From: JBIOJM01 sp044450785
GTDB taxonomy: Bacteria > Planctomycetota > Planctomycetia > Isosphaerales > Isosphaeraceae
Direction of reading: 5' to 3'
Length of the DNA: 9,487 nucleotides
Assembly: GCA_044450785.1 (NCBI GenBank)
Contig: JBIOJM010000376.1
Span: forward strand, 1 to 9,487
A model generated the notes under the pieces. That model searched no databases. It saw only the letters and a list, made by a program, of their open reading frames with translations, and had not been told where the DNA came from. A program made the position numbers and the translations under genes. Of this stretch, positions 1 through 6,187 are shown one piece after another. The first letter of the stretch is position 1, and each line of letters starts with the position of its first letter.

Positions 1-11
1 CCCCCGAACCG

Positions 12-596
12 ATGCTCCGTCCCCCGTCACCCGAGCGCGCCGCCCCGCCGGCGCCCGAGCGCGCCGCCGCGCCGTCGCCCAAGCCGGCGATCGTGCCGGC
101 GCGCGCCAGGCCCGCGGACACCGGACCGGCCGGCCTGGATTCCCAGGTCCTGACGCACCGCGTCGTGGGCTCGCTCCAGCGGCGGCCGCCCGCGGCCGAG
201 CTCCCGGTCAAGGTGCGTTCGAGCAACGGCATCGTCACGCTCGCGGGCCACGTGCCCTCGGCCTATGAAGCCATGCTCGTCTACCGGGCGACCGAGCAGA
301 CGCCCGGCGTCCACGACGTCGTCGATCGCCTCGAATTCACCGTCCCCGACGAGGACCACCCCAACCCCTTGTTGCAAAAAGGACGACCCGAAGACCTCGA
401 ACCCTATCTCGCATCCCAGATCCGCCGCCACGTCGGCGACCTCGCCCACATCGACCGCATCCATGCCCGCGGCGACGTCCTCGAGCTGCGGGGTTCCTTG
501 CTCGACGCCCAAGATCGCGATCGGCTGCTCGCGATCTTGCGCTCGATCCCCGTCCTCCATGGCTTCCGCCTTGAATCCGAGTTCACCGCCGAATAG
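12..596 (+). CDS. Protein with two BON-type domains, possibly 5'-truncated
   Basis: Reads as 194 residues from the first ATG, but the frame stays open to the window edge with no upstream stop, so the true start may lie outside. Residues 1-42 are a Pro/Ala-rich, probably disordered stretch with a doubled PERAA unit, encoded by a 15-base direct repeat at 30-44 and 54-68. Residues about 44-112 match the BON pattern well: a helix, then NGIVTLAGHVPS, an A-rich helix and PGVHDVVDRLEF. Residues about 129-193 repeat the pattern more loosely (GDVLELRGSLLDAQDRDRL, then a strand). BON domains are known in periplasmic or envelope proteins such as OsmY and in some secretin-like proteins, where they are thought to bind phospholipid or other proteins. 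No signal peptide or membrane segment is visible in the part present. The partner or substrate cannot be told. I am confident of the BON fold for the first domain and moderately for the second. Confidence 0.75.
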   Translation: MLRPPSPERAAPPAPERAAAPSPKPAIVPARARPADTGPAGLDSQVLTHRVVGSLQRRPPAAELPVKVRSSNGIVTLAGHVPSAYEAMLVYRATEQTPGVHDVVDRLEFTVPDEDHPNPLLQKGRPEDLEPYLASQIRRHVGDLAHIDRIHARGDVLELRGSLLDAQDRDRLLAILRSIPVLHGFRLESEFTAE

Positions 597-604
597 GAAA
601 ACCG

Positions 605-663
605 GTAGGGCCGACACTCTTGTCGGCCATTGTTGATGCCGCGCCGGCCCGGCAAGCCGGCCG
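605..663. repeat. Two-hairpin REP-like palindromic element after the BON gene
   Basis: An 8-bp perfect stem (609-616 GGCCGACA with 621-628 TGTCGGCC, loop CTCT) is followed 14 bases later by a 6-bp stem, GCCGGC at 643-648 and 656-661 with a 7-base loop. The first hairpin starts 12 bases after the BON stop codon, so it could end or protect that transcript, but no T-run follows, so it is not a standard intrinsic terminator. The unit beginning TAGGGCCGACA resembles a short dispersed palindrome I recall from planctomycete and verrucomicrobial genomes. That recollection is not a search result. The stems are directly visible; the repeat identity is inferred. Confidence 0.55.
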
Positions 664-747
664 TTCTCTCCACGCGCGAAGGATCCGCCGACGCGGTTTG
701 GCAGGATGCTCGCAAAATAGGCAAAATTTGAGGGCATTGGGCGCTCG

Positions 748-818
748 GATTGATTCAAATCGTCCCAAGATCTTGGTGAAGTTTGATCTTGATCGAATCT
801 GCATGATGCACGTAGGAT
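748..818 (+). promoter_or_regulatory. Candidate promoter and operator region of the hopanoid operon
   Basis: This AT-richer stretch lies between the BON gene and shc. It holds TTGATTCAA (750-758, palindrome around a central T), CCAAGATCTTGG (765-776, perfect 12-bp palindrome) and TGCATGATGCA (800-810, 5-bp arms around one G). A weak sigma70-like pair, TTGATC (789-794) and TAGGAT (813-818) with an 18-base spacer, encloses the last palindrome, so a protein bound there would block the promoter. Each hexamer matches the consensus at 4 of 6 positions. Transcription would start near 825, leaving a leader of about 100 bases before the chosen shc ATG. The palindromes are certain; their role and the promoter are speculative. 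Confidence 0.3.
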
Positions 819-925
819 GAGCACCGCTTTTGGGTAAGGCGAGGGCATTCCATCGCTTGCCATCGGTTTCTCGTGGTCTTGCAATCCTCCAGACACCTCG
901 GATCGAGGGAGGGGGTTTCGAACGC

Positions 926-2959
926 ATGATCGCCAACAGGGACGGAGGCGTCTTGCCAGAGCCTTCGGAATCGTTGACCGCTCGTCGCTCGATGCGCCGC
1001 CCAACGATTCTCCCGCCCGATGCCCTGGAATCGGCCCTGGAACGAACCAGCGACTGGCTCTTGGCGCAGCAGACCGAGGAAGGCTACTGGGTTGGCGAGC
1101 TCGAGGGCGACACGATCCTCGAGTCGGAATATATCCTGTTGATGGCGTTCCTCGGTCGCGAGTCCGACCCTGTTTGCAATCAAGTCGCGCGTTACATTCG
1201 GGATCACCAGCTCGGCGATGGGGGCTGGGCGATCTATCCGGGGGGCCCGACCGACGTGAGTGCGTCGGTCAAGGCCTATTTCGCGCTCAAGATCGTGGGG
1301 ACCTCGCCGGATGAGCCGTCGATGGCGCGGGCTCGCCAGGCCATCCTCGCAGCCGGCGGCGCCGGCCAATGCAATAGTTTCACGCGATTTTACCTGGCGT
1401 TGTTGGGCCAGATCGGCTACGACGAATGCCCCTGCGTTCCACCGGAGCTGGTGCTCATTCCCAGGCGCTGGAGTTTCAGCTTGAGCGCCATGTCGGCGTG
1501 GACGCGGACGATCGTGGTCCCGCTGTCGATCATGTCGTACTTCAAGCCGGTCCGCGTGCTTGCCCCCGAGCGCGGGATCGGGGAGTTGTTTCGTTGCGAC
1601 CGGGACCGGCCGGCGCGCCACCCAGCCCGATGGGTTTCCTGGACGACCTTCTTTCTCGGGGTCGATCGTGCCCTCAAGTGGCTTGACCGCTGGATGCCCG
1701 CCGCATGGCGGCAGCCGGCGATCCGGGCGGCGCACCGCTGGATGCTCGAGCACTGTGAAAACACGGATGGTCTGGGCGCGATCTTCCCGCCGATGGTTTA
1801 CTCGATCATCGCGCTTCGATGTTTGGATTACGACCTGGAATCGCCCGCCGTGCAGTGGGCGATGAAGCAACTGAACGACCTCCAGATCGCCGAGGACGAG
1901 CGCGTTCGCGTGCAACCCTGCCTCTCGCCCGTCTGGGATACGGCGATCGCCACGATCGCGCTGGCCGATGCCCGGGTCCCGAGCGAGCATCCCGCCTGGC
2001 GCCGCGCGGTCGAGTGGCTGCTGGCCAAGGAAGTGCGGAACCCCGGTGACTGGCAGACGCGCCGCCCGGCAGTGGAGCCGACCGGCTGGCACTTCCAGTT
2101 CCGAAACGCGTTCTATCCCGATCTCGACGACAGCGCGATGGTGCTGCTCGCCCTGGAGAGGTCGCCGCTGGCCCGCGATCGGGCGGTCGAGGCGGCAAGC
2201 CGGCGCGGCGTCAACTGGCTGCTGTCGATGCAGAATCGCGACGGCGGCTGGGCCGCCTACGACGTCGATATCGACAATCAGGTCCTGACCCAGCTTCCCT
2301 TCGCCGACCACAACGCCATGCTCGACCCGAGCTGTGCCGACATCACCGCCCGCGTCCTCGAGCTGCTCGGCACTCTCGGCTTTCGCGCCGATGATCCCTC
2401 GATCGGCCGCGCTCTCGATTACCTCTGGAGCACCCAGGAACCCGAAGGGTGCTGGTACGGCCGGTGGGGCGTGAACTACATCTACGGCACCTGGCAGGTC
2501 TTGCAGGGCCTCCATGCCTTGGATTTCCCGATGGATCATCCGGCGATCCAGAAGGCTGTGGCATGGCTCGAATCAACCCAGCAGCCTTCGGGAGCTTGGG
2601 GAGAGACCTGCCAGAGCTACGACGATCCCGCGCTCAAGGGCACGGGCCTTCCCACGCCGTCGCAAACTGCCTGGGCTACGCTCGGTTTGATCGCCGCGGG
2701 CCGCGCGCTCGGGCCATCCGTGCGGCGCGGCATCGATTTCCTGCTCCGAACCCAGTTGCCCGACGGATCCTGGAATGAGTCACCGTTCACGGGCACCGGT
2801 TTTCCCCGCGTCTTCTACCTCCGCTACCACCTTTATCGAGTGTATTTTCCGCTCATGGCGATGGCGCGCTACCAGGCCGCGATCGAGAGCCGCCTCGGCC
2901 GGATGAGCCCGGCGCTGGCGTGCCGGATCCCGGCCCAACCCCTATCGCTGGATTTCTAA
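926..2959 (+). CDS. shc: Squalene-hopene cyclase
   Basis: Cyclises squalene to hopene/hopanol, the committed step of hopanoid synthesis, as a monotopic membrane enzyme. From the ATG at 926 it is 677 residues, normal for the family (about 630-680). A TTG at 830 would add 32 residues unlike the family; the purine run GAGGGAGGGGG (905-915) sits about 10 bases before the ATG. A later ATG at 992 (MRRPTIL) is also possible. The catalytic DxDD motif is DLDDSA at 399-404, where DVDDTA is commoner. Several QW repeats are visible: GDGGWAIY near 98, MQNRDGGWAAY 435-445, TQEPEGCW 503-510, TQQPSGAWGE 551-560 and TQLPDGSW 609-616. By recalled alignment to the Alicyclobacillus enzyme, active-site aromatics are kept: W192, W337, Y445, W514, and F626, F630, Y634 and Y637 in the C-terminal GTGFPRVFYLRYHLY. 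The position of its His451 is Arg476 (TARV), as in other bacterial cyclases I recall. First gene of the operon, ending 2 bases before hpnH. Confidence 0.96.
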   Translation: MIANRDGGVLPEPSESLTARRSMRRPTILPPDALESALERTSDWLLAQQTEEGYWVGELEGDTILESEYILLMAFLGRESDPVCNQVARYIRDHQLGDGGWAIYPGGPTDVSASVKAYFALKIVGTSPDEPSMARARQAILAAGGAGQCNSFTRFYLALLGQIGYDECPCVPPELVLIPRRWSFSLSAMSAWTRTIVVPLSIMSYFKPVRVLAPERGIGELFRCDRDRPARHPARWVSWTTFFLGVDRALKWLDRWMPAAWRQPAIRAAHRWMLEHCENTDGLGAIFPPMVYSIIALRCLDYDLESPAVQWAMKQLNDLQIAEDERVRVQPCLSPVWDTAIATIALADARVPSEHPAWRRAVEWLLAKEVRNPGDWQTRRPAVEPTGWHFQFRNAFYPDLDDSAMVLLALERSPLARDRAVEAASRRGVNWLLSMQNRDGGWAAYDVDIDNQVLTQLPFADHNAMLDPSCADITARVLELLGTLGFRADDPSIGRALDYLWSTQEPEGCWYGRWGVNYIYGTWQVLQGLHALDFPMDHPAIQKAVAWLESTQQPSGAWGETCQSYDDPALKGTGLPTPSQTAWATLGLIAAGRALGPSVRRGIDFLLRTQLPDGSWNESPFTGTGFPRVFYLRYHLYRVYFPLMAMARYQAAIESRLGRMSPALACRIPAQPLSLDF

Positions 2960-2961
2960 TC

Positions 2962-3963
2962 ATGCGATTCCCGCTCCCCATGACAACTCGCATCGCCGGA
3001 TACGTCGCGCGCAAGCGACTGGCGAGAACCAAAAAATTCCCCATGGTTCTGATGCTCGAGCCGCTCCACGCCTGCAACTTGACCTGCACCGGCTGCGGGC
3101 GGATCCGGGAATACGAATCGACGATCAAGCAAAAGCTCACCATCCAGCAGTGCCTGGACGCCGTCGATGAGTGTGGGGCGCCCCTCGTCTCGATCTGCGG
3201 CGGCGAGCCCATGATCTATCCGGGAATTGGTGAGCTGGTCGCCAAGATCCAGGAGCGGAAGAAAGTCGTCATCCTCTGCACCAACGGCATGTTCATCCGC
3301 AAGCAGCGCGACCTATTCCGGCCGAGCCGGACCTTCTTCTTCAACGTACACCTGGACGGCTTGCGGCAAACTCATGATATCGCCGTCGAGCGCGAGGGAG
3401 TCTTCGACGCCGCGATCGATGGGATCAAGGCCGCCAAGGACGCCGGTTTCCTCGTCTGCACCAATACCACGGTCTTCAGCGAAACCGACATGGCGGAGAT
3501 CGACTCGCTCTTCGCCTATCTCACGACCCTCGATGTCGACGGGTTCATCATCTCGCCGGCCTACAGCTACGCGGCCGTCAACGCGAAGGACATCTTCATG
3601 ACGCGCGAGGACATCAAGGCCAAGTTCCGCGCCGCCGAAGGGATGTTCCGCAAGTACAAAATGCATTCCTCGCCGGTCTATCAAGAGTTCCTCCAGGGAA
3701 AGCGCGAGATGCAGTGCACCGCCTGGGCCAGCCCGACCCGTAACCTCAAGGGTTGGAAAGGCCCCTGCTACTTGATCACCGACACCCACCATCAATCCTT
3801 CGACGACCTCTTGAACAAAACCCCCTGGGAGAATTATGGTTATGGGAAAGATCCCAGGTGCGAGAATTGCATGGTCCACGTCGGATACGAAATGTCGGCC
3901 GCCGTGGGCGTCAACAGCCGCTTGGGCGACACATTGAAAATGATCAAGTGGCAACTGACCTGA
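2962..3963 (+). CDS. hpnH: Adenosylhopane synthase, radical SAM protein HpnH
   Basis: Forms adenosylhopane by adding the 5'-deoxyadenosyl radical of SAM to diploptene, the first step of side-chain extension to C35 hopanoids. The 333-residue product carries the radical SAM cluster motif CNLTCTGC (C38, C42, C45) after the HpnH-like FPMVLMLEPLHAC, and the GGEP motif at 80-83. Other family marks are LCTNGMF (105-111), NVHLDG (128-133), SPAYSY (198-203) and a cysteine-bearing C-terminus (CTAW at 252, GPCY at 267, CENCMVHVGYE at 300-310). The chosen ATG lies 2 bases after the shc stop and gives MRFPLPMTTRIAGYVARKRL, which fits the usual HpnH N-terminus. A GTG at 2920 would overlap shc, and ATG 2980 would shorten the N-terminus. 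The only SD-like bases are a weak GGA inside the shc end, so translational coupling to shc is likely. No key residue is missing. Confidence 0.95.
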   Translation: MRFPLPMTTRIAGYVARKRLARTKKFPMVLMLEPLHACNLTCTGCGRIREYESTIKQKLTIQQCLDAVDECGAPLVSICGGEPMIYPGIGELVAKIQERKKVVILCTNGMFIRKQRDLFRPSRTFFFNVHLDGLRQTHDIAVEREGVFDAAIDGIKAAKDAGFLVCTNTTVFSETDMAEIDSLFAYLTTLDVDGFIISPAYSYAAVNAKDIFMTREDIKAKFRAAEGMFRKYKMHSSPVYQEFLQGKREMQCTAWASPTRNLKGWKGPCYLITDTHHQSFDDLLNKTPWENYGYGKDPRCENCMVHVGYEMSAAVGVNSRLGDTLKMIKWQLT

Positions 3964-4021
3964 GCCGGCGCGCTCAGAGTGGAACAGGCCTTGACCGGCG
4001 AGACGCGACCAGAGACGCACG

Positions 4022-4780
4022 ATGAACGATGAGCGGGGCGTGGCGCCACCGCCGGTTCCAGCCGACGTGGGCATCGTCGCGGCCCTGCCGATTGAAGTCG
4101 ACGACCTGATCCACGGCTTGAAAAAGGTCTGGAAATATCAATCGGCCGCCGTTCCCGTGATCGAAGGGGAATATGGTGGAAAGATCGTTGCTGTGGCCAC
4201 CGGAGGGCCCGGCCGGCCGGCCGCGCGGCGAGCGGCCGAAGTGCTCTTGATCGGCCACCGGCCCCGCTGGATCATTTCGGCCGGGTTCGCCGGCGCGCTC
4301 AATCCCGCCTTCGCCCGCAACGACCTCATCCTGCCGGATGAAGTGATCGACCGGGAAGGAGGCCGCCACCTCGTTAACCGTCCACCCGCCGTCGGAGCCG
4401 GCTGCACGCACGCCACGGGCCGCCTGCTCACGCTCGACCAGCCCGTCCTCTCCGCCCTAGAAAAAAAGGAGCTGCGGTGCACCTTCGAGGCCGACCTGGT
4501 CGACATGGAGACGTCGGCCGTCGCGGCGGTATGCAATGAGAAACTCGTGCGTTTTTTGTCGATTCGCGTGATCAGCGACGATGCCCACGGCGACCTGCCG
4601 CGCGAGGTCGCCACGCTCTTGAGCCATACAGGAAGTTATCGCGTAGGGGCGGCGATGAGGGCCGTTTGGCGGCGACCCTCCAGTCTCAAGGATTTCTGGG
4701 CGCTCTACGAGCACGCTCTCGAGGCCGCCGGCCGGCTCGCGCAATTCGTCGCGCGGTGCCTCGACGACCTGCCGCCGTGA
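4022..4780 (+). CDS. hpnG: Hopanoid-associated nucleoside phosphorylase, HpnG type
   Basis: A 252-residue member of the PNP/MTA-SAH nucleosidase superfamily. In hopanoid clusters this protein is known to remove adenine from adenosylhopane, giving ribosylhopane or its phosphate. Visible marks are the N-terminal GIVAALPIEVDDL (17-29), the glycine-rich VATGGPGRPAARRAA (58-72), ISAGFAGAL (85-93), the substrate-binding VDMETSAVAAV (160-170, with E163) and RVISDDA (182-188), where the first Asp corresponds to the catalytic acid of MTA/SAH nucleosidases. It follows hpnH after 58 bases with no terminator, so it should be the third gene of the operon. No strong SD precedes the ATG. Without the neighbours it could only be called a general phosphorylase or nucleosidase; adjacency to shc and hpnH makes HpnG the best call. 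It ends 6 bases from the stop of a convergent gene. Confidence 0.88.
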   Translation: MNDERGVAPPPVPADVGIVAALPIEVDDLIHGLKKVWKYQSAAVPVIEGEYGGKIVAVATGGPGRPAARRAAEVLLIGHRPRWIISAGFAGALNPAFARNDLILPDEVIDREGGRHLVNRPPAVGAGCTHATGRLLTLDQPVLSALEKKELRCTFEADLVDMETSAVAAVCNEKLVRFLSIRVISDDAHGDLPREVATLLSHTGSYRVGAAMRAVWRRPSSLKDFWALYEHALEAAGRLAQFVARCLDDLPP

Positions 4781-4786
4781 ATGAGT

Positions 4787-5221
4787 TCATTCGTGCTGTT
4801 CCCGGTAGGCTTTTTGAAGCTCCGTCTCGGTCGAGGCCTGGGTCACTTCGCGATCCGCATCGAGCGGCCGCCAGCCGACCACGAACGATTCCGATTGCGC
4901 CGGATTCGCAGGCGTGGCTCCCGGTTCCACAGGCTGCGGATACACGTGCTGCTGGGCCAGGTCCCAGAAGCTGGGCTTGCCGTCCGGATCGCTCGATTCC
5001 GCGGCATCGATGACTCGTTCCACCTCGGCCGATTCACCCCCATCGACGACGACACTGATCCGGAGAATCCCCTGCGTATGCACCTCGATGCGGCTGGGAT
5101 CGATCCCCGTCTGAATCAACCAACGTCGCGCGCGATCGAGTGTATCGAGATGGGTAAATTGACGTGTCACGTACGCCACGATCTCAACCCTCCTTTGAAG
5201 CCCTTTCAGGGCACGGGTCAT
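4787..5221 (-). CDS. Hypothetical soluble protein, 144 aa
   Basis: I do not recognise this family. The ATG at 5221 is preceded 5 bases upstream by GGAAG (complement of 5227-5231), which favours it over the TTG at 5233 and the GTG at 5224. The product has no membrane segment or signal peptide. The first 70 or so residues alternate strand-like and helix-like parts (RRVEIVAYVTRQ; LDTLDRARRWLIQTG; SRIEVHTQGILRISVVVDG; SAEVERVIDAAES), suggesting a small alpha/beta domain. The second half is Pro-rich and polar and ends in a charged helix. Opposite-frame readings here are Arg/His-rich and look like shadows, so the minus frame is taken as real. It lies 111 bases downstream of the membrane protein gene in the same direction and converges on hpnG. 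Function unknown. Confidence 0.65.
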   Translation of the reverse strand: MTRALKGLQRRVEIVAYVTRQFTHLDTLDRARRWLIQTGIDPSRIEVHTQGILRISVVVDGGESAEVERVIDAAESSDPDGKPSFWDLAQQHVYPQPVEPGATPANPAQSESFVVGWRPLDADREVTQASTETELQKAYREQHE

Positions 5222-5233
5222 CACGTCTTCCAA

Positions 5234-5281
5234 TCCCCAGGGCGTTGCCCTGGGCTGGCATGTCGCGGCCCCTGCGGGGCG
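5234..5281. repeat. Two-hairpin palindromic repeat between the two minus-strand genes
   Basis: CCCAGGGC (5236-5243) and GCCCTGGG (5247-5254) form a perfect 8-bp stem with a 3-base loop. GCCCC (5268-5272) and GGGGC (5276-5280) form a second, 5-bp stem. Read on the plus strand one frame gives PGRCPGLACRGPCGA, a spurious peptide pattern I recall recurring in planctomycete and verrucomicrobial intergenic DNA, which suggests a dispersed element. The first hairpin sits only 4 bases upstream of the SD of the 144-residue gene, and both lie in the 111-base gap between the minus-strand genes. They could attenuate read-through or affect translation. No T-run follows either stem. The hairpins are certain; the repeat identity rests on memory. 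Confidence 0.6.
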
Positions 5282-5332
5282 AAATCGAAAAAACGCAATT
5301 TCAAGACCGGCATCCCGGGGAGTGTGCCGCCG

Positions 5333-5830
5333 TCACTTCGCCTTTTCGGTCCCCTTCGGTTGAGCGGCGCCCGCGGCGGGTGCCAGCGACTGGCGGACCG
5401 GCTCGCTCGGCACGAACGCCCGGCCGGCGGCCGATGTCGGGGCCGGCCTGGAGAGGACGCTGTCGACACCCATTGTAGCCAGCCCCGAGACCAGAAGCAT
5501 CGTCACGATCCCCAGACCGAGGGCATGCCAGGGGTGAAATTGAAGGATCAATGTGAAGACAAGGAACCACACCACGCCCTGAAGCAGCGTCCAGATGAGA
5601 TTCGTGGTGAACATCGACTCGAAAGAAGCGGGAAAGCCGTAAGCCCGCAGCGCCGTCAAGAGCGCCGCGAGCAAAAGCGAGCCGGCGGCGACTTTCAAGC
5701 CTCCGCGCGGAGTGACCTCGTCATAGAGCTGATCCTGCCCGATCTCGACCACGATGAAGCAGGCGACGAACAGCACGAGCCAGTAAATCAAGAACGGCCA
5801 AATAATCGTCGCCATTGCAGACCAACCCAT
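5333..5830 (-). CDS. Hypothetical integral membrane protein, four predicted helices
   Basis: I do not recognise the family. The 165-residue product has four clear hydrophobic segments at about residues 7-29 (ending in FIVVEIG), 45-62, 76-97 and 103-122. An acidic loop (GQDQLYDEV) follows the first helix, and a tail from about residue 125 is rich in Ala, Pro and Ser and ends TEKAK, probably disordered. It should sit in the inner membrane. The first segment directly follows the start, so the N-terminus is in or at the membrane. ATG 5830 gives MGWSAMATIIW; ATG 5815 would give MATIIW, and both have weak SD sequences, so the start is uncertain by five codons. Probably the first gene of a two-gene unit with the 144-residue gene downstream. 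The intergenic region beyond its start is divergent to the isomerase gene. Confidence 0.72.
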   Translation of the reverse strand: MGWSAMATIIWPFLIYWLVLFVACFIVVEIGQDQLYDEVTPRGGLKVAAGSLLLAALLTALRAYGFPASFESMFTTNLIWTLLQGVVWFLVFTLILQFHPWHALGLGIVTMLLVSGLATMGVDSVLSRPAPTSAAGRAFVPSEPVRQSLAPAAGAAQPKGTEKAK

Positions 5831-6187
5831 ATCCAGTCAGAACAAAGGGTGAACAACACGGCCAACGGCTTAGCTTGCTATCCTACTTCTGACTCAGCCT
5901 TCCGCGTTCATCGTACCCCACGCGATCTGGACAAGCCACCAGCGCCCGGCGGTTTTCCTGGGGGCGAGCGTCTCGAAAGCCGCTGGTGAATCTCGTAATG
6001 GGCAAAGGCGTTGATGCGTTGCCGAAGCGTGAAACGGCGCCTGACCACGACCGAATCGCCCATCAGGCGGAGCCATCGTTAGAGAGCGCCGGGCGTGGTT
6101 GGGACCCATGGCGAATCTCCGCTGATCTGATATCATCGTACCCGACCATGGCCACCGCCATTCGATCCGGCATCCGGAAACTCATCG
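5831..6187. other. Divergent intergenic region with no gene seen
   Basis: These 357 bases separate two divergently transcribed genes and should hold both promoters, but I find no convincing -35/-10 pair on either strand. Visible items are a TTGTTC repeated about 9 bases apart on the minus strand close to the membrane protein start, the inverted repeat listed separately, and a perfect 8-bp palindrome TGATATCA at 6128-6135, 52 bases before the isomerase ATG. An 80-residue open frame on the minus strand (5894-6136) has no family features and overlaps the inverted repeat, so I do not call it. Confidence 0.5.
5937..5988. repeat. Inverted repeat with 8-bp arms, possible dispersed element
   Basis: CACCAGCG at 5937-5944 is exactly complementary to CGCTGGTG at 5981-5988. 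A longer alternative pairing sets CGGCGGTTTTC (from 5948) against GAAAGCCGCTG (from 5975), with 9 of 11 positions matched. The enclosed 36 bases include a G-run (5960-5964). It lies 107 bases upstream of the membrane protein start and about 200 bases upstream of the isomerase start. The element could be a REP-like repeat or a folded RNA segment; whether it recurs in the genome cannot be seen from this window. Confidence 0.4.

Noticed and set aside
830..925. Upstream TTG start adding 32 residues to the cyclase
   Set aside because: The extra residues are unlike cyclase N-termini, the codon is a weak start, and a purine-rich SD-like run lies 10 bases before the ATG at 926.
755..2539. Minus-strand 594-residue open frame opposite shc
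   Set aside because: It is antisense to a fully supported cyclase gene and has shadow-like composition with no family motif.
3313..4074. 253-residue minus-strand open frame opposite hpnH
   Set aside because: Antisense shadow of a gene with an intact radical SAM motif and family-typical C-terminus.
4211..4222. GGCCGGCCGGCC palindrome inside hpnG
   Set aside because: It encodes part of the conserved glycine-rich loop in a high-GC gene and is expected from codon bias; no regulatory sign.
4460..4470. A AAA AAG heptamer in the reading frame of hpnG, a possible -1 slippage site
   Set aside because: The heptamer is in the right phase, but the downstream zero frame carries the conserved VDMETSAVA and RVISDD motifs, so frame maintenance is what makes the functional protein. 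No supporting upstream SD or clear downstream structure is seen.
4781..5989. Long 402-residue plus-strand open frame opposite the two minus-strand genes
   Set aside because: Its product is Arg/His/Pro-rich with no domain, runs through palindromic repeats and lies opposite two frames with normal protein composition, one with four clear membrane helices. It is a high-GC shadow.
5894..6136. 80-residue minus-strand open frame in the divergent intergenic region
   Set aside because: No SD, no recognisable features, and it overlaps an inverted repeat; more likely repeat-derived than coding.
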